The notes: a model not told the origin generated them from the letters alone. Positions 19,076 through 29,348 are shown, counted from the stretch's first letter. The stretch is DNA of 64,000 bases from an uncultured Bacteroidales bacterium (GCA_947589325.1 CANQAM010000001.1:124001-188000), one strand, 5' to 3'. Numbers and translations are program-made.

Positions 19076-19870
19076 ATGCGGTCGCCTGTAAAACCTAAAA
19101 AATCGTTGGGGCAGCACTTTTTGAAAGACCTCGACATCGCCCGTCGCATTGCCGATACGATGGACGCTTACAAGGGTATGCCCCTCCTCGAAGTGGGACC
19201 GGGCACGGGCGTGCTTACGCAATTCCTGCTTGCAGCGCATCACGATCTTTCCGTCGTGGAGCTCGACCGCGAATCGGTCGCCTACCTGCGGACGCATTTT
19301 CCCAACCTCGACGGCCGCATCGTCGAAGACGACTTTTTGCGGCTGCATCTCGACGAAATGTTCCCCGACCGCTTCTGCATCATCGGCAATTATCCCTACA
19401 ACATATCGAGCCAGATATTTTTCAAGGTGCTCGACTACAAAGACCGCATACCCTGTTGCAGCGGCATGATACAGAAAGAGGTGGCGGAGCGCATGGCGGC
19501 AAAGCCGTGCTGCAAAGCCTACGGCATATTGAGCGTACTCATGCAGGCGTGGTACGATATCGAATACCTTTTCACCGTACCCGAACACGTGTTCGAGCCG
19601 CCGCCCAAAGTGAAGTCGGCGGTCATTCGCATGACGCGCAACCGCTCGGTTTCGCTCGGCTGCGACGAGCGGCTGTTCCGCCAAATCGTGAAAACGGGAT
19701 TCAACCAGCGGCGCAAAACGCTGCGCAATTCGCTGCGTTCGTTGGTGGAAAAAGATTGCCCGCTGCTGAACGAGCCTGTTTTCGACAAACGTCCGGAACA
19801 ACTTACCGTTGCCCAGTTCGTAACGCTTACCGGACAAATGCAACCCTATGTATTACCCGTCAAACAATAG
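19076..19870 (+). CDS. rsmA: 16S rRNA (adenine1518-N6/adenine1519-N6)-dimethyltransferase
   Basis: PKKSLGQHFLKDLDIARRIAD; LEVGPGTGVLT; IIGNYPYNISSQI. Confidence 0.96.
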   Translation: MRSPVKPKKSLGQHFLKDLDIARRIADTMDAYKGMPLLEVGPGTGVLTQFLLAAHHDLSVVELDRESVAYLRTHFPNLDGRIVEDDFLRLHLDEMFPDRFCIIGNYPYNISSQIFFKVLDYKDRIPCCSGMIQKEVAERMAAKPCCKAYGILSVLMQAWYDIEYLFTVPEHVFEPPPKVKSAVIRMTRNRSVSLGCDERLFRQIVKTGFNQRRKTLRNSLRSLVEKDCPLLNEPVFDKRPEQLTVAQFVTLTGQMQPYVLPVKQ

Positions 19871-19876
19871 CGCAGA

Positions 19877-21226
19877 ATGGAAAAATTCACACCGGAATAT
19901 TTGGAGATGATTCGCGCCATCGTTGCCGAAAAAAATACCGAGCAGGCGAAAGTCGAGCTTCAAAAGCTGCACCCTGCCGACATTGCCGAACTCTATCGGG
20001 CGCTGGAACTCGACGATGCCGAGTTTCTCAACCAGCTGCTCGACAAGGAAAAGGCCGCCGACGTACTGATGGAATTCGATGAAGACGAGCGTAAAAAGCT
20101 GCTCAAAGAAATTCCTACCGAAACGATTGCCCGCGAATTTATCGACCACCTCGACACCGACGATGCCGTCGATCTCATACGAAACCTCGACGAGGAGGCA
20201 CAGGAAGAAGTGCTTTCGCACATCGACGACGCCGAACAGGCGGGCGATATTGTCGATTTGTTGAAGTACGACGAAGACACCGCCGGCGGTATCATGGGCA
20301 CCGAAATGGTGATTGTGAACGAAAATTGGAGTATGCCCGAGTGCGTGAAAGAGATGCGCCGGCAAGCCGAAGAAATGGACGAAATCTATTACGTCTATGT
20401 CGTCGATGACGACGGCAAGCTGCGTGGCGTCTTTCCGTTGAAAAAGATGATTACCCACCCGTCGGTCTCGAAAATAAAGCACGTCATGAAGAAAGACCCC
20501 GTGTCCGTGCGTACCGACGATACGATAGAAACAGTGGCGCAGACCATCGAAAAATACGACTTGGTGGCGATACCCGTCGTCGATAGCATCGGGCGGCTGG
20601 TCGGCCGCATCACCGTCGATGATGTCATGGACGAGGTGCGCGAACAGGCGGAACGCGACTACCAGATGGCTTCGGGTATCTCGCAGGACGTGGAGACGAC
20701 CGACAACATTTTTGCACAGACCTACGCCCGCCTGCCGTGGCTGCTCATCGGCATGATAGGCGGTATAGCCAACTCCGTGATACTGGGAAATTTCGAGAGC
20801 GGTTTCGCCCTCAATCCCGCCATGGCGCTCTTTATCCCGCTGGTCGGCGGTACGGGCGGTAATGTGGGCATACAGTCGTCGGCTATCATCGTGCAGGGTC
20901 TCGCCAACAAATCGCTCTCGCTCGAACACGCCGGTCGGCAGATTTTCAAAGAGTTGGGCGTTTCCATCATCAACGCCTGCATGATTTCGGTATTGGTGTT
21001 CGCCGCCTGCTACCTCCTGCATTTGGGCAGTGCGGCGCTGACGATAGCGGTATCGCTTTCGCTTTTTGCCGTAGTCATTTTTGCCTCGATATTCGGCACG
21101 TGTGTACCCATTGCTCTCGAAAAGATGAATTTCGACCCCGCCATTGCCACCGGTCCTTTCATCACCATAACCAACGATATCATCGGTATGCTCATCTACA
21201 TGGGCATCTGCGCCCTGCTGTTATAG
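19877..21226 (+). CDS. mgtE: Magnesium transporter MgtE
   Basis: MgtE N-domain, CBS pair, C-terminal TM with GGTGGNVGIQSSAIIVQG. Confidence 0.96.
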   Translation: MEKFTPEYLEMIRAIVAEKNTEQAKVELQKLHPADIAELYRALELDDAEFLNQLLDKEKAADVLMEFDEDERKKLLKEIPTETIAREFIDHLDTDDAVDLIRNLDEEAQEEVLSHIDDAEQAGDIVDLLKYDEDTAGGIMGTEMVIVNENWSMPECVKEMRRQAEEMDEIYYVYVVDDDGKLRGVFPLKKMITHPSVSKIKHVMKKDPVSVRTDDTIETVAQTIEKYDLVAIPVVDSIGRLVGRITVDDVMDEVREQAERDYQMASGISQDVETTDNIFAQTYARLPWLLIGMIGGIANSVILGNFESGFALNPAMALFIPLVGGTGGNVGIQSSAIIVQGLANKSLSLEHAGRQIFKELGVSIINACMISVLVFAACYLLHLGSAALTIAVSLSLFAVVIFASIFGTCVPIALEKMNFDPAIATGPFITITNDIIGMLIYMGICALLL

Positions 21227-21240
21227 GTAATACCTTATAT

Positions 21241-21280
21241 AACAATAGAGGCGGAAATTTTCATTTCCGCCTCTATTGTT
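21241..21280. terminator. Bidirectional terminator mgtE/dnaJ
   Basis: AACAATAGAGGCGGAAAT-tttc-ATTTCCGCCTCTATTGTT, perfect 18-bp stem between convergent genes. Confidence 0.85.
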
Positions 21281-21295
21281 ATCACTCTTTGTGAA

Positions 21296-22450
21296 TTACT
21301 CGAACATGTGGCGCAGCTTGCTGAAAATACGGTCTTTTACCGAGCGGCTCGGCGTGAAGTTGGCAGTGCGCAGCTCCTCGATTTTTTTCCGCTCGTCGGC
21401 ACTCAGATTTTCCGGCACATAGACCGAAAGGTTCACCAACAGGTCGCCTGTGCCGTAGCTATTGACGGAGGGCAGTCCTTTGCCCCGCAGCCGCAGCACT
21501 TTGCCGGGTTGCGTGCCGGCTTCTATCTTTACTTTGGCTTTCCCTTCGATGGTGGGCACTTCGAGCGTACCGCCCAACGCTGCTGTCGGGAAATCTATCA
21601 GTGCGTTGTATATCAAGTCGTTTTCGTCGCGCAGCAAATCGGGGTGCGGTTCTTCCTGTACGAGAATCAGCAGGTCGCCGTTCACGCCGCCGTGCCGTGC
21701 CGCATTTCCCGCGCCGTTCATCGAGAGCTGCATGCCCTCCGACACGCCCGCCGGAATGTTCAGCGAAATCACTTCGTCTTCTTTCAAGATGCCCTCGCCG
21801 TTGCATTTGGGGCATTTGTGGGTGATGATGCGCCCTTCGCCGCCGCATTTGGGGCAGGGCGAAGTCGATTGCATGGCGCCGAGTATGGTCTGCCGCACCT
21901 GCGTTACGACACCGCTGCCATTGCATTGCGGGCAGGTTTCCGATGCCGTGCCGTTTTCTGCGCCCGAACCTTTGCAGTCGGGGCAGGCGACATATTTTTT
22001 CACCTTGATTTTTTTCTCGACGCCGGTGGCGATTTCTTGTAACGTAAGTTTCACGCGCACGCGCAGGTCGGTACCGCGATTCACCCGTTTGCTGCGACGG
22101 CTGCCGCCGCCGAAGCCGCTGAATCCGCCAAAACCTCCGAACCCGCCGAATATATCGCCGAAGTGTGAGAATATATCTTCCATCGACATGCCGCCCGCGC
22201 CGCCGAATCCGCCTGCGCCGCCTTCCATGCCGGCGTGTCCGAAGCGGTCGTAGCGCGCCCGTTTGTCGGGGTCGCTCAACACCGAATAAGCCTCTGCCGC
22301 CTCTTTGAATTTTTCTTCCGCCGTCTTGTCGCCCGGATTTTTGTCGGGGTGATATTGAATGGCTTTTTTGCGGTAGGCTTTTTTTATCTCATCTGCCGTC
22401 GCTGTTTTGGCGACTTCCAGCACTTCATAATAATCTCGTTTTTCGCTCAT
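21296..22450 (-). CDS. dnaJ: Chaperone protein DnaJ
   Basis: J domain with HPD; G/F region; four CxxCxGxG zinc repeats. Confidence 0.98.
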   Translation of the reverse strand: MSEKRDYYEVLEVAKTATADEIKKAYRKKAIQYHPDKNPGDKTAEEKFKEAAEAYSVLSDPDKRARYDRFGHAGMEGGAGGFGGAGGMSMEDIFSHFGDIFGGFGGFGGFSGFGGGSRRSKRVNRGTDLRVRVKLTLQEIATGVEKKIKVKKYVACPDCKGSGAENGTASETCPQCNGSGVVTQVRQTILGAMQSTSPCPKCGGEGRIITHKCPKCNGEGILKEDEVISLNIPAGVSEGMQLSMNGAGNAARHGGVNGDLLILVQEEPHPDLLRDENDLIYNALIDFPTAALGGTLEVPTIEGKAKVKIEAGTQPGKVLRLRGKGLPSVNSYGTGDLLVNLSVYVPENLSADERKKIEELRTANFTPSRSVKDRIFSKLRHMFE

Positions 22451-22468
22451 GGCAATTTGTTTTTACGA

Positions 22469-23062
22469 TTATTCGCCCACGACCACTTTGGCGAAGCGTA
22501 TCACTTTGTCGTTCATCGTGTAGCCTTTCTGCACGCAGTCGATTACTTTCCCTTTCTGTTCCGGAGTGGGAGCGGGGAAGGTGGTTACCGCCTCGTGGTA
22601 TTCGGTATCGAAGTCGGCGTTTTCGGTTGGAATTTCTTTCACGCCGTGCTGTTCGAGATAGCTTTTGAATTTGTTGTAAATCAGCTCGATGCCTTTCTTC
22701 ACGGCTTCCACGTCGGCGTTGGAGGCGATGGCTTGCATGCCGCGCTCGAAGTCGTCGATGACGGGCAGAATATCTTTCAGGCACCCTTCGCCGCCGTTGC
22801 GTATGAGGTCGGCTTTCTCTTTGAGGGTACGTTTTCTGAAATTTTCGAGGTCGGCGCGCGCCAGCAGATAATCTTTTTTCAATTGTTCTGCTTCGGCTTT
22901 GAGGCGTTCGTTTTCCTCTGCCAATGTGTCAGTTTTGGGGGTGTCGGCATTTTCTTCTGCTGACACCTCTGCATTCGCTTCCGGTGTTTCCGGCGTCGCT
23001 TCCTTCGGGGTTTCCAACTCTTCCTCCGGTTGCTCTTTCGTATGTTTGTTTTTCATAATCAA
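22469..23062 (-). CDS. grpE: Nucleotide exchange factor GrpE
   Basis: ARADLENFRKRTLKEK; VIDDFERGMQA; C-terminal beta domain. Confidence 0.95.
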   Translation of the reverse strand: MIMKNKHTKEQPEEELETPKEATPETPEANAEVSAEENADTPKTDTLAEENERLKAEAEQLKKDYLLARADLENFRKRTLKEKADLIRNGGEGCLKDILPVIDDFERGMQAIASNADVEAVKKGIELIYNKFKSYLEQHGVKEIPTENADFDTEYHEAVTTFPAPTPEQKGKVIDCVQKGYTMNDKVIRFAKVVVGE

Positions 23063-23174
23063 TAAATTGCAATTTCTTTTACCGTTTTACGGGCAGTCGC
23101 CGGCATCGCGCCGGCAACTCTATTTATGCAAAAATATTGCCAAAATGGCAAATAAGTCTTTTTGACAGCCTGCC

Positions 23175-23996
23175 TTAATAGGCGCATGCTCCGCTCCAAA
23201 TCCGGCAGCCGGCGAAAATCTTTTCCGCATCTTCGGGCAGCTGTTCGAACAGCCCGTAAACCGTCGAGCCGGAGCCCGACATCGCTGCATACGCCGCACC
23301 CGCCTCGTAAAGCCGTTTTTTCAACTCCGCCAGCTGCGGGTGGAGGGCAAAGACGCTCTTCTCGAAATCGTTTTCCACCCGCCCTTTCCACTCCGTTACG
23401 GGGCGTTGCAGCAGGTCGCGCAGGGCGACGGGCGGCACGGCGGGCGTTACGGCGGAGTAGGCTTCGGCAGTGGAAACCGCCACCGGCGGCTTCACCAACA
23501 GCAGGTGATACCCTTTCAGCGACAGCGCGAGAGGCGACAGCCGGTCGCCGATTCCCTCCGCCAGCATGGGGCGGTCGTATATGAAGAAAGCACAGTCCGC
23601 GCCTAATCGGGCGGCATAGTGCGCCAGCGCCTCGTCGGTGAGCGGCAGGGCGTAGAGGTCGCGCAGGAGGCGCAAGGCGTGAGCAGCGTCCGACGAGCCG
23701 CCGCCGAGACCCGCCCCGAAAGGAACGTTTTTGTGCAGGTACGCCTCCACCGGCGGCAGCGCAAAGTCCGCCGCCAGCAGCCGGTAGGCTTTTGCCACGA
23801 GGTTGTTTTGCGGGTCGCCGTCGATGGCGATGCCCGACAGATGCAGCCGGCACCCTTCGCCGTCGGCGGGAACCATTTCGAGGGCGTCGCACCACCCGAC
23901 GGGGTAGAAAGCGGTGGCGATGTCGTGATAGCCGTCCGTGCGGCGGGAAATCACCTGCAAGCCCAGATTGATTTTGGCATTCGGAAAAACGACCAT
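23175..23996 (-). CDS. ispE: 4-(cytidine 5'-diphospho)-2-C-methyl-D-erythritol kinase
   Basis: FPNAKINLGLQVISRRTDGYHDI; PFGAGLGGGSSDAA GHMP-kinase motif. Confidence 0.95.
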   Translation of the reverse strand: MVVFPNAKINLGLQVISRRTDGYHDIATAFYPVGWCDALEMVPADGEGCRLHLSGIAIDGDPQNNLVAKAYRLLAADFALPPVEAYLHKNVPFGAGLGGGSSDAAHALRLLRDLYALPLTDEALAHYAARLGADCAFFIYDRPMLAEGIGDRLSPLALSLKGYHLLLVKPPVAVSTAEAYSAVTPAVPPVALRDLLQRPVTEWKGRVENDFEKSVFALHPQLAELKKRLYEAGAAYAAMSGSGSTVYGLFEQLPEDAEKIFAGCRIWSGACAY

Positions 23997-24160
23997 AAAA
24001 AATAATTTTTGCAAAGGTAGCGATTTTTCCGACACCCTTTGTCTTTCCGCGATAATCTCTTTTGTCGCGATGTCCGGCAGGGCAGGGGAGCGGCTTTTTC
24101 GCTGCATCTGTTTTTGTTTCGCGATAAATTGACTACCTTTGCGCCGATAAAATTCCGTTC

Positions 24161-25066
24161 ATGGACAAGAAAGATGCACGCCGCACCCGCCGCCCCGACA
24201 AGACGGCTTTCTATCGGGTCGCCGAAGACGCCCGCCTGCTCGACTTCCTTTTCGCCACCTTCGGCGACAGGAGCAAGACGACCGTCAAGTCGTACCTTGC
24301 TCACCGGCAGGTCACGGTGAACAATGCGGTCGCCACGCGCTTCGACACGCCCCTGCACGCGGGCGACGAAGTGTCGGTCGATTTCACGCGCGGGTTTCCC
24401 GAGTTTCGCCACCCACGCCTGCGCATTGTCTATGAAGACGAATACCTGCTCGTCGTCGATAAAGGCTACGGCTTGCTCTCCATGGCGACCGACCGCGTCC
24501 GCGAAAAGACCGCCTACCGCATACTGGCAGACTACGTGCGGCAGTCCGACCCCGCTGCCCGCATATTCATTCTCCACCGGCTCGACCGCGACACGTCGGG
24601 GCTGATGATGTTTGCCAAGAGCCAAGCCGTGCAGGAGGCGATGCAGCGGGCGTGGAACGACATGGTCATCGACCGCCGCTACGTCGCTGTGGTCGAGGGC
24701 GAGCCCGACCCGCCGAAAGGCGAAATCACCTCTTACCTCAAAGAAAACGTCGCCTTTCAGGTCTATTCCACCGACGACCGCGAGAACGGCAAATTCGCCC
24801 GCACCGCTTACGAAGTCTTGGCGACCAACGGCCGCTACTCCCTCGTCGAGCTGCAATTGGCTACCGGACGCAAGAACCAGATTCGCGTGCACTTGCATGA
24901 CATCGGGCACCCCATCGCCGGCGACCGCAAGTATGGCGCTGCCGGCAATCCGCTCGGACGGCTGGCGCTGCACGCCGTCCGCCTGCGCTTCGTCCACCCC
25001 GTTACACGGCGCGACATGTTTTTCGAGACCCCTTTGCCGGCAGGTTTCCGACAAATTGTGCATTGA
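24161..25066 (+). CDS. RluA-family pseudouridine synthase
   Basis: S4-like N-terminus; HRLDRDTSGLMMFAKS; ATGRKNQIRVHLHDIGHPIAGDRKYG. Confidence 0.93.
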   Translation: MDKKDARRTRRPDKTAFYRVAEDARLLDFLFATFGDRSKTTVKSYLAHRQVTVNNAVATRFDTPLHAGDEVSVDFTRGFPEFRHPRLRIVYEDEYLLVVDKGYGLLSMATDRVREKTAYRILADYVRQSDPAARIFILHRLDRDTSGLMMFAKSQAVQEAMQRAWNDMVIDRRYVAVVEGEPDPPKGEITSYLKENVAFQVYSTDDRENGKFARTAYEVLATNGRYSLVELQLATGRKNQIRVHLHDIGHPIAGDRKYGAAGNPLGRLALHAVRLRFVHPVTRRDMFFETPLPAGFRQIVH

Positions 25067-25164
25067 AAAACATAAATAAACAAAAATCTTATTACCTTTG
25101 CATACGCAAAAAAGAAGCGGCGTTTCCCCGAAACCGCCGCATCGTTCGATAAAAGCAAGAAAAA

Positions 25165-27627
25165 ATGAATATTTCGTATAATTGGCTGAAAGAGTACCTG
25201 CATCTCACGCTCACCCCCGAAGAAACGGCGGCAGCCCTTACCTCCATAGGTCTTGAAACCGGCGGTATCGAAGAAGTGCAAGCCATACGCGGCGGGCTCG
25301 AAGGGTTGGTCGTAGGCAAAGTGCTTACCTGCATCGACCACCCCGATTCCGACCACCTGCACATCACCACCGTCGATTTGGGCGACGGGCAGCCCGTGCA
25401 GATAGTCTGCGGCGCCCCCAACGTCGCCGCCGGACAGCACGTCATCGTCGCCACCATAGGCACGGTGCTCTATTCCGGTGACCAGAGTTTCACCATTAAG
25501 AAATCGAAAATACGCGGCGCCGAGAGTTTCGGCATGATTTGCGCCGAAGACGAAATAGGCATCGGCACCTCGCACGACGGCATCATCGTCCTGCCCGACA
25601 CCGCCCGCCCGGGCACCCCCGCCAAAGAATACTATCACCTCGAAAGCGATTATATACTCGAAGTCGATATTACCCCCAACCGCATCGATGCCGCCTCGCA
25701 TTACGGCGTGGCGCGCGATTTGGCGGCATGGCTGCGCCGGCAGGGCGTGGAGCCCGAGCTGCACCGCCCCTCTGTCGAAGCCTTCCGCATCGACAATCCG
25801 GCGGGCGATGCCATAAAAGTATCCGTCGAAAATCCCGAAGCCTGCATACGGTACAGCGGCTTGACGATACGCGGCGTCCGCGTCGCCGAAAGTCCCGACT
25901 GGCTGAAAAAACGCCTCTCCGCCATCGGCTTGCGACCCATCAACAACATCGTCGATATTACCAACTACCTGTTGCACGCCACCGGGCAGCCCCTCCACTG
26001 TTTCGATGTGAAACAGATATCGGGCGGCACTGTTCGGGTGAAGACCCTCCCCGAAGGCACCCCCTTCGTAACCCTCGACGAGGTAGAGCGCAAGCTCTCC
26101 GACCGCGACCTCATGATATGCAACGACCGCGAAGGTATGTGCATCGCCGGTGTATTCGGCGGGTTGCAGTCGGGCGTAACCGCTGCCACCACCGACGTCT
26201 TTCTCGAATCCGCCTGTTTCCACCCCACATGGGTGCGCAAGACAGCCCGCCGGCACGGACTTTCTACCGACGCCTCTTTTCGCTTCGAGCGCGGCGTCGA
26301 TCCCAACGACACCCTCTATGTGCTCAAACGTGCCGCCCTCTTGGTCAAGGAGCTGGCAGGCGGCGAAATCGCCGGCGACATCGTCGATATCTATCCCGAG
26401 CCGGTCGCCCCGTACCCCGTAACCCTCGCCTACGACCACATCGACGCCCTCGTCGGCAAGCAGATACCTCACGACGTCGTGCGCGAAATACTCCGCTCCC
26501 TCGAAGTCGAAATCGTTTCCGATGCCGACGGCGTGCTCACCCTGCGCGTCCCCACCTACCGTGTCGATGTGCGCCGCCCCGTCGATGTCATCGAAGACAT
26601 ACTCCGTATCTACGGTTACAACAACGTGGAGGTTACCGACACCGTACACTCCAACCTCTCCTATAAAACCCCGACCGACAGCAGCTACGCCATGCAGCGG
26701 CTTATCTCCGAACAGCTTACCGGCTGCGGCTTCAACGAAATCATGAACAATTCGCTCACGAAAGTAGCTTATTATGCCGACTCCGCCCTGTTCCCCGCCG
26801 ACCGCTGCGTCCGCCTGCTCAACCCCCTGAGCGCCGACCTCAGCGTCCTGCGCCAGACCCTTCTGTTCGGCGGGTTGGAGAGCATCGCCCGCAATATCAA
26901 CCGCCGCCGTCCCGACCTCCGTTTCTACGAGTTCGGCAACTGTTACCGCTTCGACCCAGCCGCCGATGCCTCCGTCAAGGTGCTCGCTCCGTACAGCGAA
27001 ACGCAGCATCTCGCCTTGTGGATTACCGGCAACCGCGTCGCCGGCAGTTGGGCGCACCCCGATGAACGCGCCGGCGTATTCGAGTTGAAAGCCCATGTCG
27101 AAAACATCTTCGCCCGCATCGGTATTGAAAGCCGCCGCCTCACTTTCACGCAGAGCGCCGACGAGCTTTTCTCCGCCGCCCTCGACATCGCTTCGCGCGA
27201 CGGTCGCGCGGTCGGTCGTCTCGGCATCGTCGCCCGCAAAATGCTGAAAAAGTGCGACATCGACGCCGAAGTCGCATTCGCCGAACTCGACTGGTCGCTC
27301 CTCATGCGCATGGCAGGCAAGAAAGTTACCTTTACCGAGATACCCAAATATCCCCCTGTCCGCCGCGATTTGGCGCTTCTGCTCGACAATGCCGTCACCT
27401 TTGCCGACGTCGAGAAAACCGTGCTCGAAACCGACCGCCGCATCATACGCAGTGTAACCCTTTTCGACGTCTATGAAGGCAAAAACCTTCCCGCCGGCAA
27501 AAAGTCGTATGCCGTAGCCCTGCTTTTGCAGGACGAGACAAAGACCCTCGACGAGCGGCAAATCGAAAACACCATGCAGCGCGTTGTCGCCAACCTCCGC
27601 AGCAAACTCGGCGCCGAGCTGCGATAA
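25165..27627 (+). CDS. pheT: Phenylalanine--tRNA ligase beta subunit
   Basis: MNISYNWLKEYL...; EMAP-like domain; B3/B4 and C-terminal FDX-ACB domain. Confidence 0.97.
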   Translation: MNISYNWLKEYLHLTLTPEETAAALTSIGLETGGIEEVQAIRGGLEGLVVGKVLTCIDHPDSDHLHITTVDLGDGQPVQIVCGAPNVAAGQHVIVATIGTVLYSGDQSFTIKKSKIRGAESFGMICAEDEIGIGTSHDGIIVLPDTARPGTPAKEYYHLESDYILEVDITPNRIDAASHYGVARDLAAWLRRQGVEPELHRPSVEAFRIDNPAGDAIKVSVENPEACIRYSGLTIRGVRVAESPDWLKKRLSAIGLRPINNIVDITNYLLHATGQPLHCFDVKQISGGTVRVKTLPEGTPFVTLDEVERKLSDRDLMICNDREGMCIAGVFGGLQSGVTAATTDVFLESACFHPTWVRKTARRHGLSTDASFRFERGVDPNDTLYVLKRAALLVKELAGGEIAGDIVDIYPEPVAPYPVTLAYDHIDALVGKQIPHDVVREILRSLEVEIVSDADGVLTLRVPTYRVDVRRPVDVIEDILRIYGYNNVEVTDTVHSNLSYKTPTDSSYAMQRLISEQLTGCGFNEIMNNSLTKVAYYADSALFPADRCVRLLNPLSADLSVLRQTLLFGGLESIARNINRRRPDLRFYEFGNCYRFDPAADASVKVLAPYSETQHLALWITGNRVAGSWAHPDERAGVFELKAHVENIFARIGIESRRLTFTQSADELFSAALDIASRDGRAVGRLGIVARKMLKKCDIDAEVAFAELDWSLLMRMAGKKVTFTEIPKYPPVRRDLALLLDNAVTFADVEKTVLETDRRIIRSVTLFDVYEGKNLPAGKKSYAVALLLQDETKTLDERQIENTMQRVVANLRSKLGAELR

Positions 27628-27673
27628 ACTCCGAAAAATCATACATTATATATAATAGAAAAAACAGAACAAT

Positions 27674-28399
27674 ATGGGAAGAGCATTTGAATACCGGAAA
27701 GCCCGTAAACTCAAACGGTGGGGCAACATGGCACGCACCTTTACCAAACTCGGAAAAGAAATATCCATCGCCGTAAAAGCCGGCGGTCCCGACCCCGACG
27801 CCAACCCCCGCCTCCGCGTCCTCATTCAGAACGCCAAAGCCGCCAACATGCCGAAAGAAAACGTCGAGCGCGCCATCAAAAAAGCCACCTCCAAAGACGA
27901 AGGCGACTACAAGGAAGTACTCTTCGAGGGCTACGGACCCTACGGCATCGCCATTGTCGTCGAAACCGCCACCGACAACAACAACCGCACCGTCGCCAAC
28001 ATTCGCAGCTACTTCAACAAAGCCGGCGGCTCGCTCGGCACCTCCGGAAGTCTCTCCTTTCTTTTCGAGCACAAAAGCGTGTTCCACGTCAAACCCAAAG
28101 ACGGCGTGTCGCTCGACGACCTCGAACTCGAACTCATCGATTTCGGTGTCGATGAACTCGATGCCGACGACGAAGAAATCGTACTCTACGGCGAATTCGA
28201 ATCCTTCAACGCCATACAGAAATACCTCGAAGACAACGGCTTCGAGATTACCTCTGCCGAGTTCGAGCGCATTCCCAACGACACGAAAGAAGTGACCGAC
28301 GAACAGCGCGCCCAAATCGAAAAACTCATCGAGCGCATCGAAGACGATGAAGACGTGCAAAATGTCTTCCACAATATGAAAGAACCCGACGAAGAATAG
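27674..28399 (+). CDS. YebC/PmpR family transcriptional regulator/translation factor
   Basis: MGRAFEYRKARKLKRWGNMARTFTKLGKEISIAVKAGGPDPDANPRLR. Confidence 0.95.
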   Translation: MGRAFEYRKARKLKRWGNMARTFTKLGKEISIAVKAGGPDPDANPRLRVLIQNAKAANMPKENVERAIKKATSKDEGDYKEVLFEGYGPYGIAIVVETATDNNNRTVANIRSYFNKAGGSLGTSGSLSFLFEHKSVFHVKPKDGVSLDDLELELIDFGVDELDADDEEIVLYGEFESFNAIQKYLEDNGFEITSAEFERIPNDTKEVTDEQRAQIEKLIERIEDDEDVQNVFHNMKEPDEE

Positions 28400-28427
28400 C
28401 CTAAAAAATAGTTTCTTTTCATTTCGG

Positions 28428-28457
28428 TCGGGCAGACGCAGCAAAGCGGCTGCCCGA
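28428..28457 (+). terminator. Rho-independent terminator after yebC-like gene
   Basis: TCGGGCAG...CTGCCCGA followed by TTTTTTT. Confidence 0.75.
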
Positions 28458-28608
28458 TTTTTTTACCCGCCGACGGAAAAAAGAAAGCCGCATACGCTTT
28501 CCTCTCTCGCAGCGCGTACACCTTTTCCGCCACTCGCGCGGAGCGCGGGTGGCAGGGTGGAGGCCCTCGCCTGCCGCCGCTCCCCTGCCGCAAAACGACA
28601 TAAAAAAA

Positions 28609-28635
28609 TCCCCTTGCGGGTTATCTGCAAAGGGA
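28609..28635 (-). terminator. Terminator of the DUF4160-DUF2442 operon
   Basis: Minus strand: TCCCTTTGC-agataaccc-GCAAGGGGA-TTTTTTT. Confidence 0.7.
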
Positions 28636-28658
28636 AAGCGTTTCTCCGCAAAAGCCGT

Positions 28659-29060
28659 TCACACCGCCGTCAGTTCCGCCCCGATGCGCCGGATTTCCGC
28701 TTTTATCGATTCCAACCGTTCGGGCGACGGACGTTTCGACCCGCTGATATACTGAGCCAACAGGCTTTGCGCCATACCCAACCGCCGCGCTATGGCAGAA
28801 GCGTTGATTTCAGGGTGCGCCATGAACAGGTCGTATAACGTATTCTCCTTTTTGGAACGGAAAAATCCCTCGAAACTCAAATCCTCGTCGAGTTCCTCCC
28901 AGTGAATGCCGAAAGCATCGTGTGAGAAATTCGCCCGCTGCGCCGGCGTTGCATATTTCAGACGCGGGTAGTCGGCAAACTTTTCGCAAGCCACCCTGCC
29001 GTCGTCCGTCCGAATGCACACCCCCGTATCGGAAAGCCATATATCCCTAACTGTAATCAT
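28659..29060 (-). CDS. DUF2442 domain protein with C-terminal helix-turn-helix
   Basis: N-terminal MITVRDIWLSDTGVCIRTDDGRVACEKFADYPRLKYATPAQR (DUF2442-like) and C-terminal NASAIARRLGMAQSLLAQYISGSKRPSPERLESI (XRE-like HTH). Confidence 0.8.
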   Translation of the reverse strand: MITVRDIWLSDTGVCIRTDDGRVACEKFADYPRLKYATPAQRANFSHDAFGIHWEELDEDLSFEGFFRSKKENTLYDLFMAHPEINASAIARRLGMAQSLLAQYISGSKRPSPERLESIKAEIRRIGAELTAV

Positions 29061-29062
29061 AA

Positions 29063-29300
29063 CTATTTGTTGCTGTTAAAAAATTTGTTCCAATGTTCGG
29101 CAATGATTTCGCGGTTTTCTTCGATGACCGCTTCAACCATTTTCAGCTCCGCCGGCTTTAAGCCGTGATTTTCGACCAACGAAACAGGGTTCAAAGAAAA
29201 CTTTGCCCGTATCCCCTTTCACGACGTGTACGTGAATAGGCTCGTGGTCGTTGGCGTAAAACATGAATCGGAAACCGAATAAAATAAAAATAGTAGGCAT
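29063..29300 (-). pseudogene. DUF4160 domain protein, apparently frameshifted
   Basis: Frame 1: MPTIFILFGFRFMFYANDHEPIHVHVVKGDTG; shifted frame: AKFSLNPVSLVENHGLKPAELKMVEAVIEENREIIAEHWNKFFNSNK*. Start-to-stop span of 238 nt is not a multiple of 3. Confidence 0.75.
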
Positions 29301-29322
29301 TGCTTTCAATATTTGGAAAGTA

Positions 29323-29330
29323 CAAATATA
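29323..29330 (-). promoter_or_regulatory. TATATTTG -7 promoter element of the DUF4160-DUF2442 operon
   Basis: caaatata on + strand, with a TTTTG -33-like element about 20 nt upstream. Confidence 0.6.
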
Positions 29331-29348
29331 GGTAATAAATTTATTACC
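29331..29348. promoter_or_regulatory. 18-bp perfect palindrome (putative operator) in the promoter spacer
   Basis: GGTAATAAATTTATTACC. Confidence 0.65.

Noticed and set aside
24835-27642. 935-aa minus-strand ORF antisense to pheT
   Set aside because: pheT on the plus strand is unambiguous; the antisense frame is low-complexity and has no recognisable domain, and similar long antisense ORFs occur opposite other genes because of codon bias.
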